NCBI RefSeq assembly: GCF_023156285.1
Contig: NZ_JAKZAJ010000004.1
Location: 248,001 to 312,000, forward strand
Reading direction: 5' to 3'
Source: Marinobacter koreensis
GTDB lineage: Bacteria > Pseudomonadota > Gammaproteobacteria > Pseudomonadales > Oleiphilaceae
Length of the DNA stretch: 64,000 bases
Below, piece after piece: positions 47,470-56,622 of this stretch. The notes under the pieces are model-generated. The model worked only from the letters and a program-made list of their open reading frames with translations. It ran no database searches and was not told the DNA's origin. Each line of letters begins with the position of its first letter. Position 1 is the stretch's first letter. Both the position numbers and the translations under genes were made by a program.

Positions 47470-48327
47470 ATGATCCGTTCCGTTCCACGCTCCCGATTGT
47501 TTGACGCCCTGTACCTGGTCTATCTGGTGGCGTTTTTCGTCTACCTGGCCCTGCCTCTTCTGGTGACCGCGGTCTTTGCCTTCAACGATGCCCCCTTTCC
47601 CTCGTTGCCATGGAAAGGGTTTACCCTGGACTGGTATTTCGCGGACGGCTCGGGCGGCAGAACCGGCCTGTTCCACGACGACACTCTCTTGTCGGCGCTG
47701 TGGGTCAGTGCCCAGATTGCATTCTGGGTGACCCTCTGCAGCGTGGCGCTCGGTTGTGCCAATGCCGTGCTGTTCGAGCGGCTGGAATTCCGTGGCAAGG
47801 AGCTCCTGTACCTGCTGATGCTGCTTCCGCTGGTGATTCCAGGCGTGATCCTCGGGGTCTCCATCCTGGTGTTCTACAGTGGTATGGCCAACGATCTTTC
47901 CCGGAGCTGGGGCATAGAACTGGATGTGTTCCGCCCGGGCATGACACTGGTGGTGATGGGGCAGGTGACTTTCATTACCACGCTGGCGACCCTGGTGATT
48001 GCGTCCCGCCTGCGAAAGTTTGACCGGCAGCTTGAGGAGGCGGCGCTCAATCTGGGGGCGACGCCCGTTGTGGCCTGGTTTACCGTGACCTTGCCCTGGC
48101 TGATGCCATCGATTCTCGGGGCCGCGGCCATGGCGTTCCTGATGTCGTTCGAGAACTTCAACACTACGGTGATGCTCACCGGAAGCGACACGCCGTTGAC
48201 GGTGGCGCTCTTCAGCCGCCTCAGGGAAGGCTCGACACCGGTGCTCAATGCGGTTGCCCTGTTCCTGATGGTCGCGTCGGCTCTTCTTGCCCTGGCGGTG
48301 ACTCGGGGGGATAGCGAGAAGTCGTAG
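47470..48327 (+). CDS. polyamine-type ABC permease, PotC-like (second copy)
   Basis: A 285-residue inner-membrane protein with six helices and the EAA loop LEEAALNLGATPVVAWFTVTLPWLMPS. The first periplasmic loop (about residues 45-75) is longer than in the first PotC. It completes the second pot-type operon. A GGDEF gene follows on the same strand with no terminator between. Confidence 0.88.
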   Translation: MIRSVPRSRLFDALYLVYLVAFFVYLALPLLVTAVFAFNDAPFPSLPWKGFTLDWYFADGSGGRTGLFHDDTLLSALWVSAQIAFWVTLCSVALGCANAVLFERLEFRGKELLYLLMLLPLVIPGVILGVSILVFYSGMANDLSRSWGIELDVFRPGMTLVVMGQVTFITTLATLVIASRLRKFDRQLEEAALNLGATPVVAWFTVTLPWLMPSILGAAAMAFLMSFENFNTTVMLTGSDTPLTVALFSRLREGSTPVLNAVALFLMVASALLALAVTRGDSEKS

Positions 48328-48421
48328 GATGGCCCACCGGGCCTGTTTTCTTACAGGCTCCCTTTTGTTCACGGACCGGGGCTATACTGACGCCAACGGC
48401 TTCATCTCTCAGGTTTTTACT

Positions 48422-50671
48422 TTGCGAAAACTGGCAAGTCCCGGAATGTGGTTTTTACGGCTTTGGCTGATGTTCTGCGTGCCGGTGGCCGCATTTGGCG
48501 CCTCCCAGTCCGTGGATGAGGGGTGGGAGTATCGCTGGGGCGATTCTCCATTCGATAACGCCGGCGTGCCGGTGTGGACCCGGCAGCACGCCCCGGAGCA
48601 GTGGCACTCCATTGCCTTCCCCTCCAATCCACCTGACCGGAACGGTCACCAACACGCCTGGTTTCGGGTGACATTGCCGGATGGCAGCTGGCAGGCGCCA
48701 ATCCTCTACATATACAGTGTCGATATCATCGTCCAGGTCTGGTTCGACGGTAAGAAGATCTACCAGTACGGCACCTTTGACGCCGAGGGGAAAGGGTCTT
48801 TTGAAGGCTGGCCCTGGCACGCTATTCCACTCCCGGCAAACTACTCGGGCCAACCGATCTATTTCCGGGTTTTCTCCAATTACACCGATATCGGCCTGTG
48901 GGGCGAAGTGGCCATTATGGACAAGCCGGACCTCGTCCTGAGAGTTCTGCAAACGTCCACGGAATCACTGGTGATCGCCGGTTTTTGCGCGCTGATCGCG
49001 ATGCTGGCATTGCTGTTCGCAATGATGCAGCCCCATAACCGGAACTTTACCAGTATGGCGCTGTTTTCGGCCGCGACTGCCGTCATGCTGGTATCCGAGA
49101 GTCAGGCGAGTCTGTTGATCGCCTATCACCCTCTGGTCTGGGATTACCTGGCGGCGGGGTCTTACTACCTGATCCCCGTGGCCATGGCTTTGCTCCTGTC
49201 GCAATGGCTGAAGTCACAGCCGGTGCGCTGGCTGGAATGGATCTGGAAGTTCCATCTGGGGTACGCGGTCGGGGCGATTGCCCTGGCCCTGATCGGGGCC
49301 GTGGATCTGTCATCGACGTTTCCGGCCTTCGATGCGCTGTTCCTGGTGAGTCTGGTGCTGATGACGGCCATTGCGATCCGTCATTTCCGTGGCCTGCTGC
49401 GGGAGCAACAGGTGCTGCTGGGTACCTTCGGGCTTTTCTCCCTGCTACTGGTCCTCGATATGGCGGTTGCCCACAGTGTTCTGCCCTGGGGCCGGGTTCC
49501 GGTGAGCTGGGGCGCCCTGGCGTTCTCGCTGGCGGTCGTGACCATCTCTGCGCGGCACTATGTTTCATCCCAGCGTTCCCTGAATGAACTCAATCGGACC
49601 CTGGAACAGCAGGTCGCGGAACGCACCGCCCGGGCAGAATCGTTGGCAGAGCGAGAGCGCGCCCGGGCAAGGTTGCTGATGCTGGAAACCCGTAAAGGGC
49701 GCCAGCTGACCAACGTGATTGCGAAGCTGCAGGATCAGGAGGGAATCGATCAGGCTTTTCAGGTTCTCGCGTCCTCCATACCGGAGCTCTGCCGTCCGCT
49801 CAAGGGCGCGCTATACCGACGCGTGGCGGACAGTTTTTACGAGCGGGTGGTCTGCTGGGCCGATGCGGCCTCCAGTGACCGCTTCCCCGTGTCGCTCAGT
49901 GATGCCGGGCCGCAGCCGGAGACGGGGTTGCCGGAGGATGGCAACATGACGGAGCGTGGAGATGGTGTGATCTGTTTCCGCCTGAACGTGCAATCGCCGT
50001 CGGGTCTGGTCACAGAAGGCTTGCTGTTGCTTGATAGGCCGGTCCTGGAAGAAGGTCTCCGAGACTACGGCAGCGCCCGGATTGTGTCTTCGGCCCAGCA
50101 GTTCCTCGACAAGATTGGCGTGACGCTGTCCGGCATTCTTCTGAGGGAGGAGTTACAGCGGTTTTCCTACGAAGATTCGCTGACCGGCCTGAAGAATCGC
50201 CGATTTTTCGACGAACTCTTCGGTCATGAGGGGGCGCTGGCACAGCGTAATGGCCACCCCCTGAGCCTGCTCCTGATCGATATCGATCATTTCAAGCAGT
50301 TCAACGATACCTACGGCCACCCCGCGGGTGACGGCGTTCTGAGGATGGTCGCGGAGATGTTACGGCGGCAGTTCCGGGAGAGTGATACCGTCTGCCGATA
50401 CGGTGGCGAGGAATTTCTGGTGATGATGCCACAGGCGCCGCTGGCGGAAGCTGCGGAACGGGCTGAGGAACTGAGGCAATCCATTGGCCGGGCGACCTGT
50501 CTGGAAAAAGGCGTGGACCTGGGGAAAATCACGGTGTCGGTCGGAGTGGCCAGCTGGCCCGAGTCAACAGAGCTGATGAGCAACCTGATTCGTCAGGCGG
50601 ACCAGGCCCTGTACCGGGCAAAAGCAGAGGGGCGTGACCGGGTTTCGTCGGCCACACCCCAGAGCGTCTGA
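48422..50671 (+). CDS. 7TM-DISM-type diguanylate cyclase
   Basis: A protein of about 749 residues. A signal peptide (to about residue 27) is followed by a periplasmic jelly-roll-like sensor (about 30-200), seven hydrophobic helices (about 200-400), a coiled coil, a GAF-like region (about 450-590) and a C-terminal GGDEF domain. LIDIDHFKQFNDTYGH and YGGEEFLVMMP show the active site, and RESD six residues ahead is an intact I-site. This is the 7TMR-DISM architecture, whose sensor domains often bind carbohydrates or other small ligands. The start is uncertain: TTG 48422 has AGG upstream, ATG 48446 and ATG 48329 are other options. It directly follows the second polyamine-type operon. Confidence 0.82.
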   Translation: MRKLASPGMWFLRLWLMFCVPVAAFGASQSVDEGWEYRWGDSPFDNAGVPVWTRQHAPEQWHSIAFPSNPPDRNGHQHAWFRVTLPDGSWQAPILYIYSVDIIVQVWFDGKKIYQYGTFDAEGKGSFEGWPWHAIPLPANYSGQPIYFRVFSNYTDIGLWGEVAIMDKPDLVLRVLQTSTESLVIAGFCALIAMLALLFAMMQPHNRNFTSMALFSAATAVMLVSESQASLLIAYHPLVWDYLAAGSYYLIPVAMALLLSQWLKSQPVRWLEWIWKFHLGYAVGAIALALIGAVDLSSTFPAFDALFLVSLVLMTAIAIRHFRGLLREQQVLLGTFGLFSLLLVLDMAVAHSVLPWGRVPVSWGALAFSLAVVTISARHYVSSQRSLNELNRTLEQQVAERTARAESLAERERARARLLMLETRKGRQLTNVIAKLQDQEGIDQAFQVLASSIPELCRPLKGALYRRVADSFYERVVCWADAASSDRFPVSLSDAGPQPETGLPEDGNMTERGDGVICFRLNVQSPSGLVTEGLLLLDRPVLEEGLRDYGSARIVSSAQQFLDKIGVTLSGILLREELQRFSYEDSLTGLKNRRFFDELFGHEGALAQRNGHPLSLLLIDIDHFKQFNDTYGHPAGDGVLRMVAEMLRRQFRESDTVCRYGGEEFLVMMPQAPLAEAAERAEELRQSIGRATCLEKGVDLGKITVSVGVASWPESTELMSNLIRQADQALYRAKAEGRDRVSSATPQSV

Positions 50672-50687
50672 ACGACAGGCCGGTGGT

Positions 50688-51131
50688 TCAGACAACCAGT
50701 ACCGGGCATTTTGCGTGGGAGGCCACGCGGTGGGAGACGCTTCCGAGGAAGATGCCGTCCTTGTCGCTGTTGGTGCCCATGGTGCCAACGACGATCAGGT
50801 CAGCCTCCTTCTCCTGGGCAAACTTGATGATCGCACGGGACGGTTTACCCGCCTTCACGAACCCCCGAACCTTGGTCGCGCCGTGCTCCTTCGCCAGTTC
50901 CTTGGCATGATTGACGACTCCCTTGGCGTATTCGGACAGGACCTTGTCCGGGATGTCCATGTCGGACGGGCGGCCAATGGAAAGAGAGGCCTCGAACAGG
51001 CTGTGATGCTTGTAGACACACAGAATGAGAATCTCGGCCTCCGGCATGACTTTCTGCAGCTCGATTGCCTTGTCGAGGGCCTTCAGTGATGTCTTGGAGC
51101 CGTCCACGGCAACCAGCATTCGCTTGAACAT
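50688..51131 (-). CDS. teaD: universal stress protein TeaD
   Basis: A 147-residue UspA-family protein. The ATP-binding pattern G-x2-G-x9-G-S is in GTMGTNSDKDGIFLGS near the C-terminus. In Halomonas the last gene of teaABCD encodes this type of protein, which binds ATP and tunes ectoine import. The position, right after the TRAP large membrane subunit, is the same here. GAGGAG precedes ATG 51131. Confidence 0.86.
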   Translation of the reverse strand: MFKRMLVAVDGSKTSLKALDKAIELQKVMPEAEILILCVYKHHSLFEASLSIGRPSDMDIPDKVLSEYAKGVVNHAKELAKEHGATKVRGFVKAGKPSRAIIKFAQEKEADLIVVGTMGTNSDKDGIFLGSVSHRVASHAKCPVLVV

Positions 51132-51162
51132 GTATTTCTCCTCAGGTACCTGACCGGCGTTT

Positions 51163-52449
51163 TTAATCTCTGAAGGCGATATCCCGCAGGAACAGGGCAA
51201 TATCCGGGAACGCAATGATCAACGCGGCTGCTCCAACCAGCATGACAATGAACGGCGGTGTGCCGCGGATCACATCCATGTAAGGACGCTTGAAAATGGC
51301 GATGGCCGTGAAAATGTCACAGCCGAACGGCGGTGTGGCCGAGCCGATAGCGACCTGCAGGGTGATCAGTACACCAACCAGCACCGGATCGAGGCCGGTG
51401 GCCTGGACGGCCGGCGCAAAAATCGGTGTCAGCACGAGGATCACCACAATAGGATCCACAAACATACAGGCGATAAAGAACGACACGCAGATGGCGATCA
51501 GAACGCCTACCGGTCCCGCTTCATTGACGCCGACAGACTCAAGGATGGTCTGTGGAATCTGGGCAAAGGAGATGATCCAGGAGAAGCCATTACCCACTGC
51601 CACCAGGATAAAGACGACGGCCGTTATGAGTCCTGTGGATTTGGAAATGGTCCAGATGTGCGAGAGCTTCAGCGACCGGAAGACCACGAATTCCAGCAGG
51701 AATGCGTACAGGACGCAGACCGCCGCAGCCTCGGTAGGACTGAAGATGCCACCGTAGATGCCACCGACGATAATGACCGGGAAAAACAGTGGCCATAGGG
51801 CGTCCCTTACCGAGACAGCCCGCTGTTTCCAGGTGGACTTCTCTTCGACCGGGACATTGTTCTTGTAGGCATAGATCAGGCAGTAGATCGAGAACATGAA
51901 CAGAATGAGGATGCCCGGACCGATGCCGGCGATGAACAGTTCCGCAATGGAGGTTTCCGAGATAACCCCGTAGATGATCATGCCGATGCTCGGGGGGATC
52001 AGGAACGCGATATCACTCGAGTTGATGATCAGCGCCAACGTGAAGGCGTCGGAGTAGCCTGCCTTGAGCATTTTGGGGCGCAGGGGAGAGCCCACTGCGA
52101 CAACCGTTGCCTGCGTGGAACCGGACACCGCGCCAAACAGGGTACAGGATGCCGCGGTACTGATCGCGAGGCCGCCTTTTACATGGCCGATGAATGCCAT
52201 GACCATATTGATCAGTCGATCGGCGGATTGTCCGCGGGTCATGATGTCGGCGGCCAGAATAAACATGGGAACCGCAATCAGGGACGCGGGACGGATACCG
52301 CCCATCATTTGCTGGACGAACGTCTGCATCTGGCCGAAGCCGTCAAACGTCATCACAAAGCCGATTACCGCACCGGTAATCAGGGGAACCATCATCGGGA
52401 AGCCAAGCAGTAGCAACCCAATCATGACGGCCATCATTATCGTTGCCAT
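51163..52449 (-). CDS. teaC: ectoine TRAP transporter large membrane subunit TeaC
   Basis: A 428-residue DctM-family protein with about 12 hydrophobic helices, the ion-coupled channel of the TRAP transporter. FGAVSGSTQATVVAVGSPLRPKM, LIINSSDIAFLIPPSIGMIIYG and GSATPPFGCDIFTA are the usual DctM blocks. The job follows from teaA at the head of the operon. It lies 34 bases after teaB. Confidence 0.92.
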   Translation of the reverse strand: MATIMMAVMIGLLLLGFPMMVPLITGAVIGFVMTFDGFGQMQTFVQQMMGGIRPASLIAVPMFILAADIMTRGQSADRLINMVMAFIGHVKGGLAISTAASCTLFGAVSGSTQATVVAVGSPLRPKMLKAGYSDAFTLALIINSSDIAFLIPPSIGMIIYGVISETSIAELFIAGIGPGILILFMFSIYCLIYAYKNNVPVEEKSTWKQRAVSVRDALWPLFFPVIIVGGIYGGIFSPTEAAAVCVLYAFLLEFVVFRSLKLSHIWTISKSTGLITAVVFILVAVGNGFSWIISFAQIPQTILESVGVNEAGPVGVLIAICVSFFIACMFVDPIVVILVLTPIFAPAVQATGLDPVLVGVLITLQVAIGSATPPFGCDIFTAIAIFKRPYMDVIRGTPPFIVMLVGAAALIIAFPDIALFLRDIAFRD

Positions 52450-52483
52450 GGTGTTTTATCCTTTGTTAATGCTGCTGCAGGGC

Positions 52484-53077
52484 TCAGACTTCCGATTCGG
52501 TATCCGCATAGCCGTCAACCACACCCGTCGACAGGTAGACGTCTTCGCTCGTGAAATTCTTGATCGCGGTCAGGAAATACTGGATGCCGGTGATGGCAAA
52601 GCCTACCGGGGCCCAGATGTAGATCCACCAGATCGGGAAGCCCAGTGCCGGCAGGATCCGGCCACGGCTGTGGAGCGTCTCGATGTAACCGTAGGAGTAG
52701 TAACAGAGGAAGAACATGACCAGCGAGGTAAACAGGGCGATGATGATCATCAGCACCTTGCGGCCTTTCACGGGAAGTGCGTCGTAAACCGCGGACATGC
52801 GGATGTGGCGCCCGTGCCTGGCGGCATAACCAATACCGGCAAAGGTGACGAGGATGATGAGAATACGGTTGATCTCACCGGAGAAAAACAGCCCTTCCTG
52901 AAATACAAAGCGGGCGATCACGTTCACGCAGGTGTTCAGTGCCATCAGGATGACACCAAGGGCAAGCATGATGGCTTCTATCTTGCTGATGACGACGTCA
53001 ATGGTGCCCAGGAATCCTGGGAGACCGGATTCGTAGGAACCGGTGTCGTCTTCAATCTCCGGAGACTTCTCGGACAT
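52484..53077 (-). CDS. teaB: ectoine TRAP transporter small membrane subunit TeaB
   Basis: A 197-residue DctQ-family protein with four hydrophobic helices. The first helix carries LALGVILMALNTCVNVIARFVF, and GEINRILIILVTFAGIGYAARHGRHIRMS is the conserved middle block. It pairs with TeaC. A hairpin terminator precedes it in the operon. Confidence 0.9.
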   Translation of the reverse strand: MSEKSPEIEDDTGSYESGLPGFLGTIDVVISKIEAIMLALGVILMALNTCVNVIARFVFQEGLFFSGEINRILIILVTFAGIGYAARHGRHIRMSAVYDALPVKGRKVLMIIIALFTSLVMFFLCYYSYGYIETLHSRGRILPALGFPIWWIYIWAPVGFAITGIQYFLTAIKNFTSEDVYLSTGVVDGYADTESEV

Positions 53078-53149
53078 GGGATTCTGCTCCGAAAAAGCGA
53101 CCCTGGGCGGGAAGGTTGGCGTCAGGGGCGCGGGTTAAACTCTTCAGTC

Positions 53150-53176
53150 AAAAAGGCTCCCCGGGAGGGGAGCCTT
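53150..53176 (-). terminator. intra-operon terminator between teaA and teaB
   Basis: On the minus strand AAGGCTCCCC pairs with GGGGAGCCTT (53153-53162 with 53167-53176) around a four-base loop and runs into five T. It follows the teaA stop by about 10 bases, so most transcripts would end after teaA, which fits a need for more binding protein than membrane subunits. Confidence 0.85.
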
Positions 53177-53186
53177 CTTACCACGT

Positions 53187-54221
53187 TCAGTTGGTTTCAG
53201 ACTGAACTTTTTTCAGGTCTTCCTTGAACTGGTCCAGCAATTTCTTGCCGCTTTCGCCAGTCATCTCGATGAACTTCTTCTCGACCTGTGGCGCGCGCGC
53301 CTTGAAGGCCTTGATCTGTTCGTCGGTCAGACGGGTGATGGTGACCTTGTCGCTGGCATCCTTGATCTTCTGAAGTGCTTCCTCAGCCAGACCGTCGATG
53401 TGCACCAGAATCTTCTTGAACGCGTAGTCGGTGGCGTCCTGAACCAGTTGCTTGTCCTTGTCGGACAGACCCTGGTAGAAGTCCTGGTTGGCCATCATGG
53501 CAGTAGTGAACCAGCCGTGGTGGGTGAAGATCAGGTTCGGGGACACTTCATACAGACCGCCGGACTGGATCCAGAAAATGGGGTTTTCCTGACCCTGGAT
53601 CATGTTGGTCTGCAGTGCGCCGTAAACCTCACCCCAGGGCAGCGGTGTCGGAGTTGCGCCGAACGCTTCATAGGTAGCGGAAAGCAGCGGGTTGGTCATG
53701 ACCCGGATCTTCTTGTTCTTGAAATCCGCCGGCTTGGTAATTTTCTCATCCGCCGTAACGACCATCTCGCCTTCCGGATACATCTGCAAGAGCTTCAGGC
53801 CATGTTCCGCGTACAGTTTCGGGAACATCTCGTTGATGGCCTTGCTCTCCTTGAAGAACCGGACAACGCTGTCCATGTCCGTCGGCATCAGGTACGGAAT
53901 GAAGAAAATCTGAGCTTCAGGAATCAGCGCACCGGTGAAGCCGGGGGACTGGTTCACGAACTGCAGGATTCCGGCCTGGGTCTGCTCCATGATGTCGCTG
54001 GATTCACCCAGTTCGCCAAAGCGGTAAACCTTCACGTCGTGATCAGAATGATCCTCGATGTATTCCTTGAACTTGTAAGCGAATACGTCCTGGACGTCGC
54101 CTTCGTACTCTTCGTGGGCGTAGCGCCAGGTATCTGCGTTAACCACGCTAGCTGCGGTCAGTCCTGCCAGGGTCAGGGCCGTAATACCGGCCAGTTTCCT
54201 GAATTTACTCAAGCTGCTCAT
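53187..54221 (-). CDS. teaA: ectoine/hydroxyectoine-binding TRAP protein TeaA
   Basis: A 344-residue periplasmic binding protein. The signal peptide ends near VVNAD (about residue 30), and the mature protein opens WRYAHEEYEGDVQDVFAYKF. It follows Halomonas elongata TeaA almost throughout, for example YRFGELGESSDIMEQTQ, FIPYLMPTDMDSVV, LPWGEVYGALQTNMIQGQEN and GGLYEVSPNL. TeaA binds ectoine and hydroxyectoine with high affinity for uptake as osmoprotectants or food. The whole teaABCD order is kept. The comparison is from memory but the match is extensive. Confidence 0.9.
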   Translation of the reverse strand: MSSLSKFRKLAGITALTLAGLTAASVVNADTWRYAHEEYEGDVQDVFAYKFKEYIEDHSDHDVKVYRFGELGESSDIMEQTQAGILQFVNQSPGFTGALIPEAQIFFIPYLMPTDMDSVVRFFKESKAINEMFPKLYAEHGLKLLQMYPEGEMVVTADEKITKPADFKNKKIRVMTNPLLSATYEAFGATPTPLPWGEVYGALQTNMIQGQENPIFWIQSGGLYEVSPNLIFTHHGWFTTAMMANQDFYQGLSDKDKQLVQDATDYAFKKILVHIDGLAEEALQKIKDASDKVTITRLTDEQIKAFKARAPQVEKKFIEMTGESGKKLLDQFKEDLKKVQSETN

Positions 54222-54253
54222 CGGGTTGTCTCCGCTCGTTTTTTTACGTTAAT

Positions 54254-54289
54254 CCATTGTTACATTTATAAAGACTGGCAAAACAATGG
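54254..54289. promoter_or_regulatory. inverted repeat in the teaA upstream region
   Basis: Perfect 8-bp arms CCATTGTT (54254-54261) and AACAATGG (54282-54289) lie 20 bases apart, 33-68 bases ahead of the teaA start. A TATAAA-like stretch lies between the arms on the minus strand. It looks like an operator over the promoter. Confidence 0.45.
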
Positions 54290-54362
54290 GGTTTTCGCAA
54301 GAAAATGGCGGAAATAAGTAAACCCGGTGTACAGGTTTTAGTGGAATCGCAAGTGCATGAAT

Positions 54363-54899
54363 TTAGGATTGATTCGGTTCGCCAAGGCAGTTTTCAAGGA
54401 ACTCCCGGAACTCCCTGACCACCCGATCAACGCTGTGTTCGAGCCGATGCCCGTCCGGTAAAACGAGGGTGGTCAGGCGCTGTTCATGGGCCAGTTCCAG
54501 AACCGGCATTACCGGGACGACATCGTCGTCCCAGCCATGAATGATCCGGCTGTGCCTGGCCTGGATCACGGGACGTGACTGGGGGTAGCGGGGCAGGGCA
54601 AGCGCCGGTGCCAGCATGAAACACCCAAGCACCGGTGACTCTGAACTGAGTTGCGCACATACCCAGCCACCCATACTGGAACCGGCGAGTACGGTGCGTT
54701 CAGGCGTGGCCCCGGCGGTCGCCATTGCGTCGCGCATCTGGGCAAGCCGAACGTCCGGATCCTTGCTGCTGCGGTGGTCGACGGCGATCGCGTGGACGCC
54801 GGGAAAGGCCTCGGCGGCCGACTTCATGGCCTGGATCTTGGTGCTCCCAGGGCCGCTTTCGAGGCCGTGGGACAGAAAGACATGCAGAGTGTCGGTCAT
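54363..54899 (-). CDS. small alpha/beta hydrolase
   Basis: A 178-residue hydrolase. [13 protein letters not shown] is the oxyanion region, GSSMGGW the nucleophile elbow with the active Ser, and GWDDDVVP and DGHRLEH supply the likely Asp and His. This small form resembles the YqiA/YcfP esterases. The substrate is not known. It overlaps the upstream flavin-dependent gene by four bases. Confidence 0.78.
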   Translation of the reverse strand: MTDTLHVFLSHGLESGPGSTKIQAMKSAAEAFPGVHAIAVDHRSSKDPDVRLAQMRDAMATAGATPERTVLAGSSMGGWVCAQLSSESPVLGCFMLAPALALPRYPQSRPVIQARHSRIIHGWDDDVVPVMPVLELAHEQRLTTLVLPDGHRLEHSVDRVVREFREFLENCLGEPNQS

Positions 54900-55891
54900 T
54901 GCGGGCTCCGGGTGGCGGAAAGAATATCGAGGGCGTACCGGCGCTTCTCGGGGTCGTAGATGTCCACGGTAAACATCAGTTCATCGACGTCCACCGTGCT
55001 CAGCAACTGGTCGAGTTGTTGGCGGATGGCCGCGCTGTCTCCCAGAAGCTGGAGCCCCAGAAAGTCTTTCACACTGGCTTCCTCGCCGGCGTTCCAGAGA
55101 CCCGCCATGGATTTGACCGGTGGTTTCATCCAGAGCGGTTGGCCCCGGAAAAGCGCGAGGATACGCTGATAGCTGGTGGTGGCGAGGAAGCGGGCCTCAT
55201 CTACGGTGTCGGCGGGAATCGCCGGAACCGCCAGCATGCTGTAGGGGCGGTCCAATTGATCCGAGGGCTGGAAGTTGTCCCGGTAAACCCGGAGTGCTTC
55301 CCGATACAGGCGAGGCGCAAAGTGTCCGGCAAACGCATAGGGCAGTCCCCGCATGGCGGCTAATTGAGCGCTGTACAGACTGGACCCGAGGAGCCAGATG
55401 GGCACGTGGGTGCCTGCGCCGGGAATCGCCTTGACTGGCTGGCCGGGCTGAAGCGGCCCCAGCAGCGTCTGGAGGCGGCTTACGTCCTCCGGGAACTGCT
55501 CCGCGCCCAATCCGTCCCGGCGCAGCGCCCGTGCAGTAACTGGATCCGTGCCAGGGGCCCGCCCCAGGCCCAGGTCGATCCGGCCCGGGTAAAGGGACTC
55601 CAGCGTCCCGAACTGCTCGGCGATCACCAGTGGCGGATGGTTCGGCAGCATTACGCCGCCGGAGCCCACCCGAATGCTCCGGGTCTGGCCGGCAATATGA
55701 CCGATCAAGACTGACGTGGCGGAGCTGGAAATACCTTCCATGTTGTGATGTTCGGCAAGCCAGAATCGCTTGAAACCGAGCGCCTCGGCATGCCGGGCAT
55801 AGGCCACACTGTTGGCCAGTGTGGTGCCGACGTTGTCGCCCTCGCGAACCGAGGCAAGTTCGAGCAGGGAATAATCGGGTTGATCGGACAT
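54896..55891 (-). CDS. luciferase-like flavin-dependent monooxygenase (YhbW type)
   Basis: A 331-residue protein of the LLM class. [20 protein letters not shown] and [24 protein letters not shown], then [11 protein letters not shown], are the conserved barrel blocks, as in E. coli YhbW. It should use FMNH2 and oxygen on an unknown substrate. GAGGAG precedes the ATG. It is the middle gene of a three-gene minus-strand group. Confidence 0.83.
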   Translation of the reverse strand: MSDQPDYSLLELASVREGDNVGTTLANSVAYARHAEALGFKRFWLAEHHNMEGISSSATSVLIGHIAGQTRSIRVGSGGVMLPNHPPLVIAEQFGTLESLYPGRIDLGLGRAPGTDPVTARALRRDGLGAEQFPEDVSRLQTLLGPLQPGQPVKAIPGAGTHVPIWLLGSSLYSAQLAAMRGLPYAFAGHFAPRLYREALRVYRDNFQPSDQLDRPYSMLAVPAIPADTVDEARFLATTSYQRILALFRGQPLWMKPPVKSMAGLWNAGEEASVKDFLGLQLLGDSAAIRQQLDQLLSTVDVDELMFTVDIYDPEKRRYALDILSATRSPQ

Positions 55892-55899
55892 GGGACTCC

Positions 55900-56529
55900 T
55901 CAGAGGTCCAGGACCACGGGCGGATTCAGCGGCTTGAAACTGCCGGTGCAGGTGCTGGCATTGACGAACAGCGAGTTACCCTGCCGCTTCTGCCCGTAGC
56001 TTTCGTGAATGTGGCCAAAAATGTGGAGTCGCGGTTGTCGGTTTTCAACGGCGGTGGCCAGCTCCTCACAGCCGACGGACAGCTCGCCTTTGGCATCCGG
56101 CACGATATCCAGGATGCCGGCGGGCGGTCCGTGGGTAATGAGAACGTCGAGGTTTTCGGGTATCCGGGCCCAGCGTTCAGCAAGAGCCTCACCCCGTTCA
56201 AGGTTGAATGCCCAGTTGAAGAACACCGGTGTCCAGGGGCTCCCCCAGAATCGGAAACCTTCAATCTCAATGCCGCCGTCCTGCAGATAACAGGCGTGTT
56301 TCAACAGGTCCCGGGCCTCCTCCGGTTCGTCCTGGAAGCACCAGTCGTGGTTGCCGGCGATCAGGATCTTGTGTCGGTGGGGCAGGCCTGCCAACCAGTC
56401 ATCCAGGTCTTCCAGATCGTCGAGTGTGCCCCGGGCGAGGCTGTCACCGGCATGAATCAACAGGTCGCCTTCAGGGACCTGAATTTGACGGTGCATGCCG
56501 TGGGTGTCCGAAATACAGACGATTCTCAT
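55900..56529 (-). CDS. metallophosphoesterase
   Basis: A 209-residue protein with the calcineurin-like motifs: [27 protein letters not shown] and GHIHESYG. Together they bind two metals and cleave a phosphoester. It resembles the MPPED1/2 group. The substrate is not clear. It is first in the minus-strand group and is divergent from the Nmad3 gene. Confidence 0.85.
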   Translation of the reverse strand: MRIVCISDTHGMHRQIQVPEGDLLIHAGDSLARGTLDDLEDLDDWLAGLPHRHKILIAGNHDWCFQDEPEEARDLLKHACYLQDGGIEIEGFRFWGSPWTPVFFNWAFNLERGEALAERWARIPENLDVLITHGPPAGILDIVPDAKGELSVGCEELATAVENRQPRLHIFGHIHESYGQKRQGNSLFVNASTCTGSFKPLNPPVVLDL

Positions 56530-56622
56530 TGAGTCGGATCCTGTGTTGCGTCGTCCGGGGGCAAACGTTGAGCATCTACGATACCATTTCCGTCTCCTGA
56601 TACCCCATCCTCTGGAGCGTCA

